Made by a program: the position numbers and the translations under genes
The notes under the pieces: model-generated
What the model was told of the DNA's origin: nothing
Seen by the model: the letters and a program-made list of their open reading frames with translations, nothing else
Databases searched by the model: none
DNA from: Desulfobacterales bacterium HSG17
GTDB lineage: Bacteria; Desulfobacterota; Desulfobacteria; Desulfobacterales; Desulfococcaceae
Assembly (NCBI GenBank): GCA_030377945.1
Contig: JAUCGD010000042.1
Span: forward strand, 1-21,663
Direction: 5' to 3'
Length of the DNA stretch: 21,663 nucleotides
Shown here: in pieces, positions 1 to 8,165 of the stretch
How positions within the stretch are numbered: position 1 is the stretch's first letter
Layout: the number at the start of each line of letters is the position of its first letter

Positions 1-95
1 TTTTTCCAGAAACATATGATATAGGAGGTATTAATGTGAAAAATTGCTTACTGGTGCAGATAGTGTTAACAACATAAAATCAATGGCTTTAATAA

Positions 96-968
96 ATGAT
101 CCTGCTGAAACCCGAAGAAAAAAAGAATTTATGGGATTTAATAAAATCCAATGACGACATAGGCTCAGGTGACACCTTTCTCCGAAAATCTCTGATGGAA
201 GACTGCGGTGTCGGGGATGTGTGCCAGAAAATTAAAATGGATTATCCTGCCAGTACTTTTGCCCGTGTGCTGTGCTCACAATTGCAGAAAATTCAAAAAC
301 AGGGAAAACCGGGTCTGATCCTTTTTCTGGAAAATTATAAGATTTTCTTTTCAGATGAAATGGATGAACACCAGATTGCTTTAATTGATTCCATTATCTC
401 CAAATGGGAAAAAAAACAAACAGCAAAGCCTGTTTTCCTGCCGGAAACTCCAAAACAGCAGGAAAAAAAACCTGAAATAATCCAAACCCCTGAACCAGAT
501 GAAACCCAAAGCATAATCCAACAAATCAGGATCAGCGATCAGATTAAACAAAAACAGGTATTTATCAGCTATGCAGATGAAGACTCGCAAACAGCAAAAA
601 GATTATATCAGGATTTAAAACAGGCAGGCATACCTGTCTGGATGGATAAAGAATCCCTGCTGCCAGGCCAGCGCTGGCAGATAGAAATCAAAAAAGCAGT
701 TCAAAACAGCGACTATTTCCTGGCTCTGCTGTCTTCAAATTCAGTATCCAAAAGAGGTTTTATTCAAAAAGAACTCAAACTTGCCTTTGAAGTGCTGGAC
801 AGTATGCCCAGCTCGGAAATTTTCCTTATCCCTGCCATGATTGATGAATGCAGTCCCACAGATGAAAGACTGAAAGAATTTCACTGGGCAAAGCTGTTTC
901 CTTCCTATGAAAACGGGTTTTCACAAATTTTGCGGGTGCTTTGTGATAAAACGAGTGAGTCAAGATGA
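96..968 (+). CDS. TIR-domain effector with N-terminal effector-associated-like domain
   Basis: A 290-residue protein. Residues about 1-105 form a small helical domain starting LLKPEEKKNLWDLI, resembling the effector-associated domains that tether conflict proteins to partners (assignment by look only). A proline- and glutamine-rich linker covers about 106-150. Residues about 153-285 are a TIR domain: strand A reads QVFISYADED, the BB-loop region is GIPVWMDKESLLPGQRW, and E226 in GFIQKELK is at the position of the NADase catalytic glutamate. TIR domains of this type cleave NAD+ or serve as signalling scaffolds; NADase activity here is inferred. Its stop overlaps the XisH start (ATGA), so the two are probably co-translated. 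The chosen ATG has no clear ribosome binding site, although the protein start fits the domain. A strong AGGAGG lies about 70 bases upstream. Confidence 0.85.
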   Translation: MILLKPEEKKNLWDLIKSNDDIGSGDTFLRKSLMEDCGVGDVCQKIKMDYPASTFARVLCSQLQKIQKQGKPGLILFLENYKIFFSDEMDEHQIALIDSIISKWEKKQTAKPVFLPETPKQQEKKPEIIQTPEPDETQSIIQQIRISDQIKQKQVFISYADEDSQTAKRLYQDLKQAGIPVWMDKESLLPGQRWQIEIKKAVQNSDYFLALLSSNSVSKRGFIQKELKLAFEVLDSMPSSEIFLIPAMIDECSPTDERLKEFHWAKLFPSYENGFSQILRVLCDKTSESR

Positions 969-1384
969 CCAGAAGAGATATTTATCACAATACTGTAAAA
1001 CGGGCATTGGAAAAAGATAACTGGATAATAACCCATGACCCGTTTCCTCTTGAAATTGGTGAAAAAACATTATTTGCTGACCTTGGAGCAGAGCGATTAA
1101 TAAGTGCCAAAAAAGGATTGAAAAAAATCATTGTTGAAATTAAAAGTTTTGTAGGACGCTCTGATGTTAGAGATTTGCAGCAGGCTGTCGGGCAATATAT
1201 CATGTATTTTCGTGTTATAAAAAAAGCAGATATAGATCGTGATTTATATCTTGCAATTCCGGAAAGGACTTATGAAAATATCTTCAGTACAGACTTAGGC
1301 CAGCTATTTCTGGAAGATACATTTATCCGTCTTATGGTATTTGATGAAGAAAAGGAGGCCATAATAAAATGGATACCCGAATAA
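965..1384 (+). CDS. xisH: XisH family protein (PD-(D/E)XK nuclease fold)
   Basis: A 139-residue protein matching the XisH family end to end: the N-terminus DIYHNTVKRALEKDNWIITHDP, the core FADLGAERLI and VEIKSFVGRSDVRDL, and the C-terminus ending in KWIPE. D39, E58 and K60 form the D...ExK signature of the PD-(D/E)XK nuclease superfamily. The family was named as a factor controlling fdxN-element excision in cyanobacteria, but most members lie far from any excision element and their biochemical role is unclear. The start overlaps the upstream TIR stop by ATGA, and the end overlaps the XisI start by 16 bases, so it is the middle gene of a tight three-gene operon. An active nuclease is inference from the three residues. 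Confidence 0.92.
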   Translation: MTRRDIYHNTVKRALEKDNWIITHDPFPLEIGEKTLFADLGAERLISAKKGLKKIIVEIKSFVGRSDVRDLQQAVGQYIMYFRVIKKADIDRDLYLAIPERTYENIFSTDLGQLFLEDTFIRLMVFDEEKEAIIKWIPE

Positions 1385-1695
1385 ATACTATTAAAAAAAT
1401 ATTAAACGATTTTGTCAAATCCTATAACCTGAACGCTGATTCAAAATTAAAAGTATTTTTTGATAATGAGCAAAACAGTTACATGGTTCTCAATATAGGC
1501 TGGCGGAGAAATAAATATATCCACAGTGCGACCATTCACATTGAGATCATAGATAATAAAATCTGGATTCAAAACGATCACACTGAAGAAGGAATTGCCA
1601 CATCACTTATTGAAGCCGGAATACCAAAAAAAGAAATCATTCTGGGCTTTCGCCATCCCAAAATAAGACAATACACAGAATTTGCCGCAGCTTGA
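1369..1695 (+). CDS. xisI: XisI family protein, partner of XisH
   Basis: A 108-residue protein with the XisI family hallmarks: LNIGWRRNKYIHSATIHIEI in the middle, DNKIWIQNDHTEEGIATSLI, then GIPKKEIILGFRHPKIRQYTEFAAA at the end. XisI and XisH are almost always encoded side by side in this order, which supports a complex, possibly a nuclease with its regulator (inference). AAGGAGG at 1352-1358 within the end of xisH gives a strong ribosome binding site 10 bases before the ATG. It ends 17 bases before the convergent mscS-like gene, and no clear terminator hairpin is visible in the gap. Confidence 0.93.
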   Translation: MDTRINTIKKILNDFVKSYNLNADSKLKVFFDNEQNSYMVLNIGWRRNKYIHSATIHIEIIDNKIWIQNDHTEEGIATSLIEAGIPKKEIILGFRHPKIRQYTEFAAA

Positions 1696-1712
1696 ATACC
1701 AGGAAGACCTTT

Positions 1713-3974
1713 CTACAAATCATCCTTAACCCGTCCTGAAGGCGGCACAAACACCTCAGGACTTTCATCAGGAAGGGTTTCAACATAGATTGACTGACTT
1801 GGAAATGCAAAAGATGTGCCTGCATTTTCAACTATTTCCTTTATTTTATAAGCAAGCTCTTCCTTTATCTTCAGCCAGTCTCCCCATTTTGTTGTTTTTG
1901 TAAAGCAATAGACCAGGATATTAATTGAAGAACTGTCCAGTTTGTCAATGCGGACAAATACAGGAGCCTGACTCCTGTCAACATAGTCATGATTTCTTAT
2001 GATATATTCTTCTATTTCATCCCGTATCTTTTGAAGCTGTTCAATTGTTGTGCGATATACAATATTTATATCCCACCAAACACGGCGGTGGGTCATGGCA
2101 CTGAAGTTAATGACCAGATTGTCGGACAGTTTGGAATTTGGCACAAATACCGGTGCATAGTCAAATCGCCGGATCAGGGTTGAGCGAAACCCGATATTTT
2201 CAACAGTTCCTTCCACCACATTATTGACCTTTATCCAGTCACCGCGGATAAACCGCCTTTCAGCAATTATTAAAATACCGGAAATAAGATTTTTAAAAAG
2301 ATCCTGTGCCCCTAAAGCAACAGCAACACCAAAAAGCCCCAGTCCTGCAACAATAGGTCCTACCTTAATGCCCCATATTTCAAGTATTGCCGAAGCACCT
2401 ATTAGAAAACATGCCATTTTTAAGGACTTGAGCAGCCATTCCACAAGAGATGTTGTCATTATTTTTTCAAGGTGCATGAAAAAAATTGACAATGGCCGGA
2501 TCAGGTTAAACAAAGCCCAGAATAATGTAAATACAATAAGGGATTGAACGGTTCTGTCAGCCAGTTTTGCAAAAAGCCCGGTAAATGAAAGGTATTCGGC
2601 AGCAAAGAAGATTCCCATGACAATGGGTATAAAGCGGACAGGGGTTTCCAGGGCATGATAAAATTCATCATCAACCCTAGTCCGGGTTTTTTCTATCTGT
2701 TTTCTTATCCTTGCCAGGATAAAGCGGGTTAAGATGCGCCGAAAAAGAAAAAACATGAGAATTATCAGGATGGCAGCAAGATACTGCCCAATATTTGCCC
2801 CGAAAAAGTCGTGTTTCCAGTATTCTATGCTAATTATATATATTTGTTTTATCTTTTCCATTTTTAATTTTCGAGCTTTTTTCACGGTTTGTCTCAAGTT
2901 TTTTGCCCGCTTTATAGATTCGGTTTTTAAATGCTTTCCTTTTTTCCTGATAAAATCCATATGAGAATAAATTGCAGCTTGATCCTGCTTATTCAAATGG
3001 TGCTTGTTTTTATCAGCAAATATACCAATTTTAGCCATGTGTTTTGTCATGGTTCTGGAGCGGTTTAAATGACGGCGAGATTCTTTTATGGAAGCTCTCA
3101 GTGCTTCAGACTGCTCTTTAAGCTGATGCAAATACTGGCGCACTGCTTTTTTATCCCCGCGTTCTTTAGCCGGTTTAAGGTTTGCCATTGTCTCTGCAAC
3201 CTGTTTATGGTCAGTATTTACCCTGTCAAGACTTTCTTTATAGAGGTCTGACCATTTTTCAAAGCGTTTCCGATGATTAATAATCATTTGAGGTAGATTT
3301 TTGGCCAGATTTTTTTCTTTTTCCTTTTGCCACTTATTCCAGTCTCTTTTATGTTTTGGAAGAGCATCAGTATGATTTATATTATCAGCATCTTCCTTTA
3401 ATTCTGCCATTTTGCCTTTTTTAACAACAGCTTTAGCTTTTTCCCAGTCCAGTTCAACCTGACCGTGATCCACTGCAAGCATTGTTGTTCCATCCAGGGA
3501 GACAACAGTATCAAACTTCGTGCCCCTGATACCTGCAATTGCAGTAGGAGTATGAATCTCTGACAGGGAAGGTTTTCCATTCTTTGATTTAATCACAGAC
3601 TCCAAGAATCCGACAATCAATTGAAGTACAGGCTGATCTTCTTCATCAATATCAGAATAATCATCCACAGCCATTTCCGAAGAACTTCCAAGTTTAAAAA
3701 GACTTTGATTTATAGAAAATCGAATAACACCGTCTTCCCCAGTGACAATCCTGTCTCCGGCAAAAACAGGCAGTTTAACTTCAGCTTTAAGCTCTTCTTC
3801 CCCCTGCCCTCTAAGCGCCTGAGACCTAAGACTATGTTCCCTGATAATTGTTACCTGATTTTCAACAAAAAGGATTTCACCAATGGCAGTGGCCGTATCT
3901 TGACCGTTTACAGGTGAAGCAAGCATCAAAGTTATCATAATTATCAGTTTTAAAATGATATTTTTTGTTTTCAT
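1713..3974 (-). CDS. FecR-domain / MscS mechanosensitive channel fusion
   Basis: 753 residues from the chosen ATG at 3974. An upstream in-frame ATG (4067) exists, but the 3974 start directly begins a signal peptide (MKTKNIILKLIIMITLMLASPVNG) and has AAGGA just upstream. Residues about 30-175 form an exported FecR-like domain, with GDRIVTGEDGVIRFSI and the TPTAIAGIRGTKFDT motif. Residues about 200-380 are charged and helical, probably coiled coil, with many Lys and Arg. From about 395 there are several membrane segments, then the MscS pore helix and beta domain (GLGLFGVAVALGAQDLFKN around 544-562, followed by GDWIKVNNVVEGTVENIGFRST). Such channels release solutes on osmotic downshock. The FecR part probably sits in the periplasm and may bind cell wall or another ligand (inference). 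It is divergent from the SEC-C gene and convergent with xisI. Confidence 0.88.
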   Translation of the reverse strand: MKTKNIILKLIIMITLMLASPVNGQDTATAIGEILFVENQVTIIREHSLRSQALRGQGEEELKAEVKLPVFAGDRIVTGEDGVIRFSINQSLFKLGSSSEMAVDDYSDIDEEDQPVLQLIVGFLESVIKSKNGKPSLSEIHTPTAIAGIRGTKFDTVVSLDGTTMLAVDHGQVELDWEKAKAVVKKGKMAELKEDADNINHTDALPKHKRDWNKWQKEKEKNLAKNLPQMIINHRKRFEKWSDLYKESLDRVNTDHKQVAETMANLKPAKERGDKKAVRQYLHQLKEQSEALRASIKESRRHLNRSRTMTKHMAKIGIFADKNKHHLNKQDQAAIYSHMDFIRKKGKHLKTESIKRAKNLRQTVKKARKLKMEKIKQIYIISIEYWKHDFFGANIGQYLAAILIILMFFLFRRILTRFILARIRKQIEKTRTRVDDEFYHALETPVRFIPIVMGIFFAAEYLSFTGLFAKLADRTVQSLIVFTLFWALFNLIRPLSIFFMHLEKIMTTSLVEWLLKSLKMACFLIGASAILEIWGIKVGPIVAGLGLFGVAVALGAQDLFKNLISGILIIAERRFIRGDWIKVNNVVEGTVENIGFRSTLIRRFDYAPVFVPNSKLSDNLVINFSAMTHRRVWWDINIVYRTTIEQLQKIRDEIEEYIIRNHDYVDRSQAPVFVRIDKLDSSSINILVYCFTKTTKWGDWLKIKEELAYKIKEIVENAGTSFAFPSQSIYVETLPDESPEVFVPPSGRVKDDL

Positions 3975-4048
3975 AATGAATTCCTTTTGTGCGCATTTTT
4001 TTGCAGGGCAAAATTTCCAGAGCCGGAAGTTTATAAGTTCATACCTCA

Positions 4049-4089
4049 AATTATGATTATTTGACATAGACTGTCAAACAAAATAGAAA
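4049..4089. promoter_or_regulatory. Candidate divergent promoter pair with shared inverted repeat
   Basis: TTTGACA at 4060-4066 and TGTCAAA at 4072-4078 form a perfect 7-base inverted repeat with a 5-base spacer. Each arm is a consensus -35 box (TTGACA), one on each strand. On the minus strand CATAAT lies 16 bases further along, a good -10 for the mscS-like gene. On the plus strand TAGAAA lies 17 bases away, a weaker -10 for the SEC-C gene. The symmetry could also be an operator. Not tested. Confidence 0.4.
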
Positions 4090-4177
4090 ACAGAATTATA
4101 TAAGATTTCAGGAATTATAAAGCAATGTATTGATAAAAGTATTAAAAAAAACAGAATGCCGAATAAAGGAAACAAAT

Positions 4178-5992
4178 ATGAATAAACTTTGGAATTATGA
4201 AGATTATGTAAAGCACCTTTCCCATGAAAATAAAATAGTCAGAAAATGGGCTTTTAATGCAATAGAAAATCATTATCCCAACAGATATACTGATGAAGTA
4301 AGCAAGCTTATTGATGATGAGGACAGCCGTCTGGCATGTGCTGCACCAAGATATCTGGCAGGACATTACGCTGTTCAACATGCGCCTGCAATCCTTGACA
4401 GTTATAAAAACGGCAAGGAAAATATCCCTTCCAATTGCGCATCTGCTCTTGGCAGAATGAAATACGAACCGGCTTTGGAAACAATGACTGCTTCTTTTAC
4501 AAATACTTCCAAAAAATTAAATATGGAAACTTTTTTTGGTATATGTGACTATTTAGGGAGTATGCCCGAAAGTTATTGCAGGGAATTATTAATAACCGCA
4601 GCAATGCAGATTAATGAATCGTTCCTGCTGCCAACAATAATAACGAATTTATTAAGACATAACAATCCTGAAGACATAAGTTTTATATTGGATAAATATT
4701 TTGACAAGAAAAATGCAGACTGGGAAATTGATTTATTTCAATTTAAACATATTGCCAGTGCATTGGGAGGAGGTGAATATTTCAAAAATCGGTCAGGTTT
4801 ATCAGTTGGTAAAAATTTCCTTACAAATCCAGGTAAGGCAATAGATGAATTGCTTCAAAACAATGCTCAAATAAGTTTAAGCAGCAGCCTTATTGATAAA
4901 ATGGCCGAATCTCTTAAAAAAAAACAATATCTTGAATTTACATCTTTGATGATGTTTGATGCTCAAAGTATAATAAATTCACGATATGAAAAAGAGAACC
5001 TGCCTGAATGGCTGAAAAAAATGTACGAACGGGATATGATGTGCCTGGCCCTGCTTGAAGAATTTACAAAGCGCGCCCCAATATTCAAGGACCAGATATT
5101 TGAAAATAATAGTGCCTCCATAGTATCATTAATTATTGCTGCATATTGTGCAATCAAAGAACGCGAAGCTTACCTGAAGGCTCTTTCCCCTGATGCTCAA
5201 AAGGATGACTTAATTCATGCTTTAAAAAACACAGGCAGCTTTCTGCCAATGCAAATCAGGAAAAAGATAAAAGAAACTTTAACAATATCAGACCTGAAAC
5301 AAGCTTTAACAGAAGACTTGATGACCTGGGGCGATATCCAGACTGTCAGACTTATGGGACAGATGGGAAATATGGAGTTTGTTCCTGATCTTATTCGTGT
5401 AATTAATAATGCTGACAGCATGTCCTATATTCACGGCGATGCAATCACGGCAATAAATGCTTTGGATGAATCTGCGGATGAGATGATCCTGAATGCAGTC
5501 AAAAACCAAAAAATTGACGAATGGGCAATTTTTTCTATTCTTGAGTACCTGCCTTATTCCCAATCCTATGACCTTGCTTTGCAGGCATGGAATGATGACG
5601 ATAATGAAATGGATTCTTATGAACTGTTTGCATACTGTCTGAGAGGGATTGGTGATAAACGGGGGATTGAAAAATTACAGGAAATTTTTGCCAATGAAGA
5701 TGATGCATCCTATGTGGGAGACACCTTGGAATGTCTGGGTTTAATACACAATGTAAATATTCCTGAATTACCTGATATTGCAAAGATAAGGCATAAAGAA
5801 GAAAAAATGCGAAAAATCAAAGCAAAGGAAATAAGTGAACTGACAGATAGATTGAGCAATAAGAAAAAACAGGAAGCAACTGCTGAAAAAGAAGAGGCTA
5901 TTCCTTTTGAAAGAGAAACACCAAAAATAGGAAGAAATGCAAAATGTCCCTGCGGCAGCGGGAAGAAATATAAAAAATGCTGTTTAAAATAA
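4178..5992 (+). CDS. HEAT-like helical repeat protein with C-terminal SEC-C motif (copy 1)
   Basis: 604 residues from the ATG at 4178. This start is preferred over an in-frame ATG at 4130 because AAAGGA lies just upstream and the protein then begins MNKLWNYEDYV, matching the paralogue downstream. Most of the protein is predicted alpha-helical with HEAT-like repeats (VRKWAFNAIENHYP, DDEDSRLACAAPRYLAGH, VPDLIRVINNADSMSYIHGDAITAINAL). A charged linker precedes a C-terminal SEC-C zinc motif, CPCGSGKKYKKCC, with the C-x-C-x8-C-C spacing. SEC-C motifs occur at the end of SecA and many other proteins and bind zinc, often mediating contact with ribosomes or nucleic acid. The substrate is unknown. No catalytic site is visible, so a scaffold or adaptor is the most that can be inferred. 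Confidence 0.8.
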   Translation: MNKLWNYEDYVKHLSHENKIVRKWAFNAIENHYPNRYTDEVSKLIDDEDSRLACAAPRYLAGHYAVQHAPAILDSYKNGKENIPSNCASALGRMKYEPALETMTASFTNTSKKLNMETFFGICDYLGSMPESYCRELLITAAMQINESFLLPTIITNLLRHNNPEDISFILDKYFDKKNADWEIDLFQFKHIASALGGGEYFKNRSGLSVGKNFLTNPGKAIDELLQNNAQISLSSSLIDKMAESLKKKQYLEFTSLMMFDAQSIINSRYEKENLPEWLKKMYERDMMCLALLEEFTKRAPIFKDQIFENNSASIVSLIIAAYCAIKEREAYLKALSPDAQKDDLIHALKNTGSFLPMQIRKKIKETLTISDLKQALTEDLMTWGDIQTVRLMGQMGNMEFVPDLIRVINNADSMSYIHGDAITAINALDESADEMILNAVKNQKIDEWAIFSILEYLPYSQSYDLALQAWNDDDNEMDSYELFAYCLRGIGDKRGIEKLQEIFANEDDASYVGDTLECLGLIHNVNIPELPDIAKIRHKEEKMRKIKAKEISELTDRLSNKKKQEATAEKEEAIPFERETPKIGRNAKCPCGSGKKYKKCCLK

Positions 5993-5995
5993 ATT

Positions 5996-6159
5996 GGCTA
6001 TAATCATCGTTTCACCCGGCAGTAAACTGCCGGGCTATTTTCTGTCATCCCTCTGGGACTTTAGATACTTTTATATCAGTTATTTAAGTCCCATAGGGAC
6101 GATAGAAAATAGCGCGGGAATTTATTCCCGTGCTTGCTGGGCCAAACGATGATCTTGCC
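5996..6159 (+). repeat. Cloverleaf-like dispersed repeat, copy A1
   Basis: About 164 bases that fold into four arms. The outer stem is ATCATCGTTT (6003-6012) with AAACGATGAT (6144-6153). Next is the hairpin CCCGGCAGTAAACTGCCGGG (6015-6034). A long central hairpin has 27-base arms at 6035-6061 and 6086-6112 (25 of 27 paired). The last is a GCGCGGG.../...CCCGTGC hairpin at 6112-6133. A second full copy lies at 17505-17669 in opposite orientation, with half copies at 14881-14930 and, degenerate, at 10650-10679. No ORF inside. It resembles a MITE or a REP-like element. Confidence 0.85.
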
Positions 6160-6203
6160 CAAAGATACTTAATTATACTGAATATGAATAACAGGAAAAA
6201 TAT

Positions 6204-8006
6204 ATGACTAAACTATGGAATTACGAAGATTATGTAAATTATCTTTCTCATGACAATAAAATGGTCAGACGCTGGGCTTTTGATAAAATAGAGAATCATT
6301 ATCCAAACAGGTACACAGATGAAGTGAGTAAGCTGATTGGCGATGAAAACGACCATCTGGCATGTGCAGCACCAAGGTATATAGCAGAGCATGAAGCTGT
6401 GCAACATGCGCCTGCAATCATGTACAGTTTCAAAAACGATCAGGGAAATGCTCCTGGACATTGTGCAACTGCTCTTGGAAAAATGAAGTACGAACCTGCA
6501 ATGGATTCAATGTTTGAATATTGCTCCGACAAGACAAATATGGAAACTTTATATGGTGTGTTTGATTATTTTGGAAGTATGGATAATGATACTTGCAGGG
6601 AAATGTTAATATCTGCTGCAATGCAGATAAATGACATGTTCCTGAGAACATCAATAATACATAACTTATTTAAACATAATAATATTGAGGATATATACTT
6701 TATTTTAGATAATTATTTTGATCCGAACATAAGTAAATGGGAATTAAATGTTTTTCAATCCCAAGGTATTGCCCAGGCATTAGGAGGAGGAGATTATTTC
6801 CGAAATATTTATGAATATCCTGGAAAAAGTAATATCCTGGAAAATCCTGAAAAAGTGCTTGATGATTTCCTGGAAAATAATTCACACTTGAATTTTAGCA
6901 GCAGTATCTTAGAAAAGATAATATATGCACTGAAAAAAAATCAATACCAGGATTTTATCACAATAATAATGTTTGACGGACAAAGCATTGTTAATTCGAG
7001 ATATTCAAAGGAAGTTCCTGAATGGCTTAAAGAATCACAGGCTCAAGACAAGATGTGCATTGCTCTTCTTGAGTATGTATCAAAACGTCCCGCATTAATA
7101 AAAGACTTAACATCTGAAAAAAAAGAAGAATCCTTAATTCCGTTAATTATATCAGTATATTGTGTAATCAAAGACCGCGAAGCATATTTGAAAGCTTTTT
7201 CTCCTGATGCCAAAGCAGAAGATTTGCTTTATGTTTTAAAAAATGCAGGATCTTCTCTGCCTGTAAAAATCAGGAAAAAAATAAAAGAATTATCACCAGT
7301 ATCTGAATTAAATAAAGCTTTATCAGATGATTTGATAACCTGGGGTGATGTCTGGATTGTCAGAATGATGGGACAAATCGGAAGTCCTGATTTTATTCCG
7401 GCACTTATTCGTGTTCTTAATGATTCCGGGAGTATGGATTATATTTTTAGTGATGCTCTCTTTGCTATCAATGCTTTGGACGAATCTGCCGATGAAATGC
7501 TCCTGTCAGCAATCGAAAACAGGCAATTAGATGAAGCAAATACTTTTTCAGTTCTTGAACATCTTCCTTATTCAAAATCATATGATCTTGCTTTGCGGAC
7601 ACTGGCTGATGAAGATAACGATATTGATTGTCATGAAATGTTTGCATACTGTTTAAAAGGAATTGGCGATAAGCGGGGAATTAAAAAATTACAGGAAATT
7701 TATGCAAATGAAAATGATGCAGGCTATATTGGAAAAGTTTTGGAATGCCTGGCTTTAATACACAATGTCAATATTCCTGAGTTACCGGATATTTATAATA
7801 AAAGAAAATCAAGAGATCTAAGCCACAAAAATATGCTAAGAGACATAAGGGCAGGGTTAGATAATTTTACAAATAAAAACAGGGAAACATCAAATCAAAC
7901 CCCAAATGTTATTCCTTTTGAAAAAACAACACCCAAAATAGGAAAAAATGCCAAATGCCCCTGCGGAAGCGGGAAAAAATATAAGAAATGCTGTTTAAAT
8001 AAATAG
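6204..8006 (+). CDS. HEAT-like helical repeat protein with C-terminal SEC-C motif (copy 2)
   Basis: A 600-residue paralogue of the preceding gene, collinear over its whole length: both begin MxKLWNYEDYV, share NHYPNRYTDEVSKLI and LACAAPRY, and end with the same SEC-C motif CPCGSGKKYKKCC. The linker just before the zinc motif differs most (about residues 535-575). AGGAAA before the ATG at 6204 is a reasonable ribosome binding site. The two genes arose by tandem duplication and have since diverged clearly; repeat element A1 sits between them. The function is unknown. As in copy 1, helical repeats plus a zinc knuckle suggest a binding or adaptor protein rather than an enzyme. Confidence 0.8.
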   Translation: MTKLWNYEDYVNYLSHDNKMVRRWAFDKIENHYPNRYTDEVSKLIGDENDHLACAAPRYIAEHEAVQHAPAIMYSFKNDQGNAPGHCATALGKMKYEPAMDSMFEYCSDKTNMETLYGVFDYFGSMDNDTCREMLISAAMQINDMFLRTSIIHNLFKHNNIEDIYFILDNYFDPNISKWELNVFQSQGIAQALGGGDYFRNIYEYPGKSNILENPEKVLDDFLENNSHLNFSSSILEKIIYALKKNQYQDFITIIMFDGQSIVNSRYSKEVPEWLKESQAQDKMCIALLEYVSKRPALIKDLTSEKKEESLIPLIISVYCVIKDREAYLKAFSPDAKAEDLLYVLKNAGSSLPVKIRKKIKELSPVSELNKALSDDLITWGDVWIVRMMGQIGSPDFIPALIRVLNDSGSMDYIFSDALFAINALDESADEMLLSAIENRQLDEANTFSVLEHLPYSKSYDLALRTLADEDNDIDCHEMFAYCLKGIGDKRGIKKLQEIYANENDAGYIGKVLECLALIHNVNIPELPDIYNKRKSRDLSHKNMLRDIRAGLDNFTNKNRETSNQTPNVIPFEKTTPKIGKNAKCPCGSGKKYKKCCLNK

Positions 8007-8040
8007 TTAAACAGTCAGCAAAAAAACATAAATTGCTGTA

Positions 8041-8126
8041 CAGCCCCAAAGGGGCAAATTAATAAAGCCCAGGGCGATCAAGCCCTGGGTAAAAGAAACA
8101 CCCCAAATTGTAAGCTCTGAAAGAGC
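8041..8126. repeat. Multi-hairpin intergenic repeat (REP-like)
   Basis: Three consecutive hairpins follow the second SEC-C gene: GCCCCAAAGGGGC (8043-8055), GCCCAGGGCGATCAAGCCCTGGGT (about 8067-8090, loop in the middle) and GCTCTGAAAGAGC (8114-8126). The pattern resembles REP-type palindromic repeats found scattered in many genomes. It may serve as a 3' end or mRNA-stabilising structure for the SEC-C gene. Only one copy is seen in this window. Confidence 0.6.
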
Positions 8127-8165
8127 GAATTAGAACAACCACATAGATAAAACCAGGAGGAAAAA

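Noticed and set aside
1637..1831. Small minus-strand ORF between xisI and the channel gene
   Set aside because: It overlaps the ends of two well supported genes in another frame and has no start signal.
3975..4067. Longer start for the FecR-MscS protein
   Set aside because: The extra residues precede a clear signal peptide and would bury it; the start at 3974 has AAGGA.
5996..6159. tRNA or tRNA-like gene suggested by the four-arm fold
   Set aside because: The arms are far too long, there is no T-loop GTTCRA or acceptor pattern, and copies occur elsewhere in both orientations.
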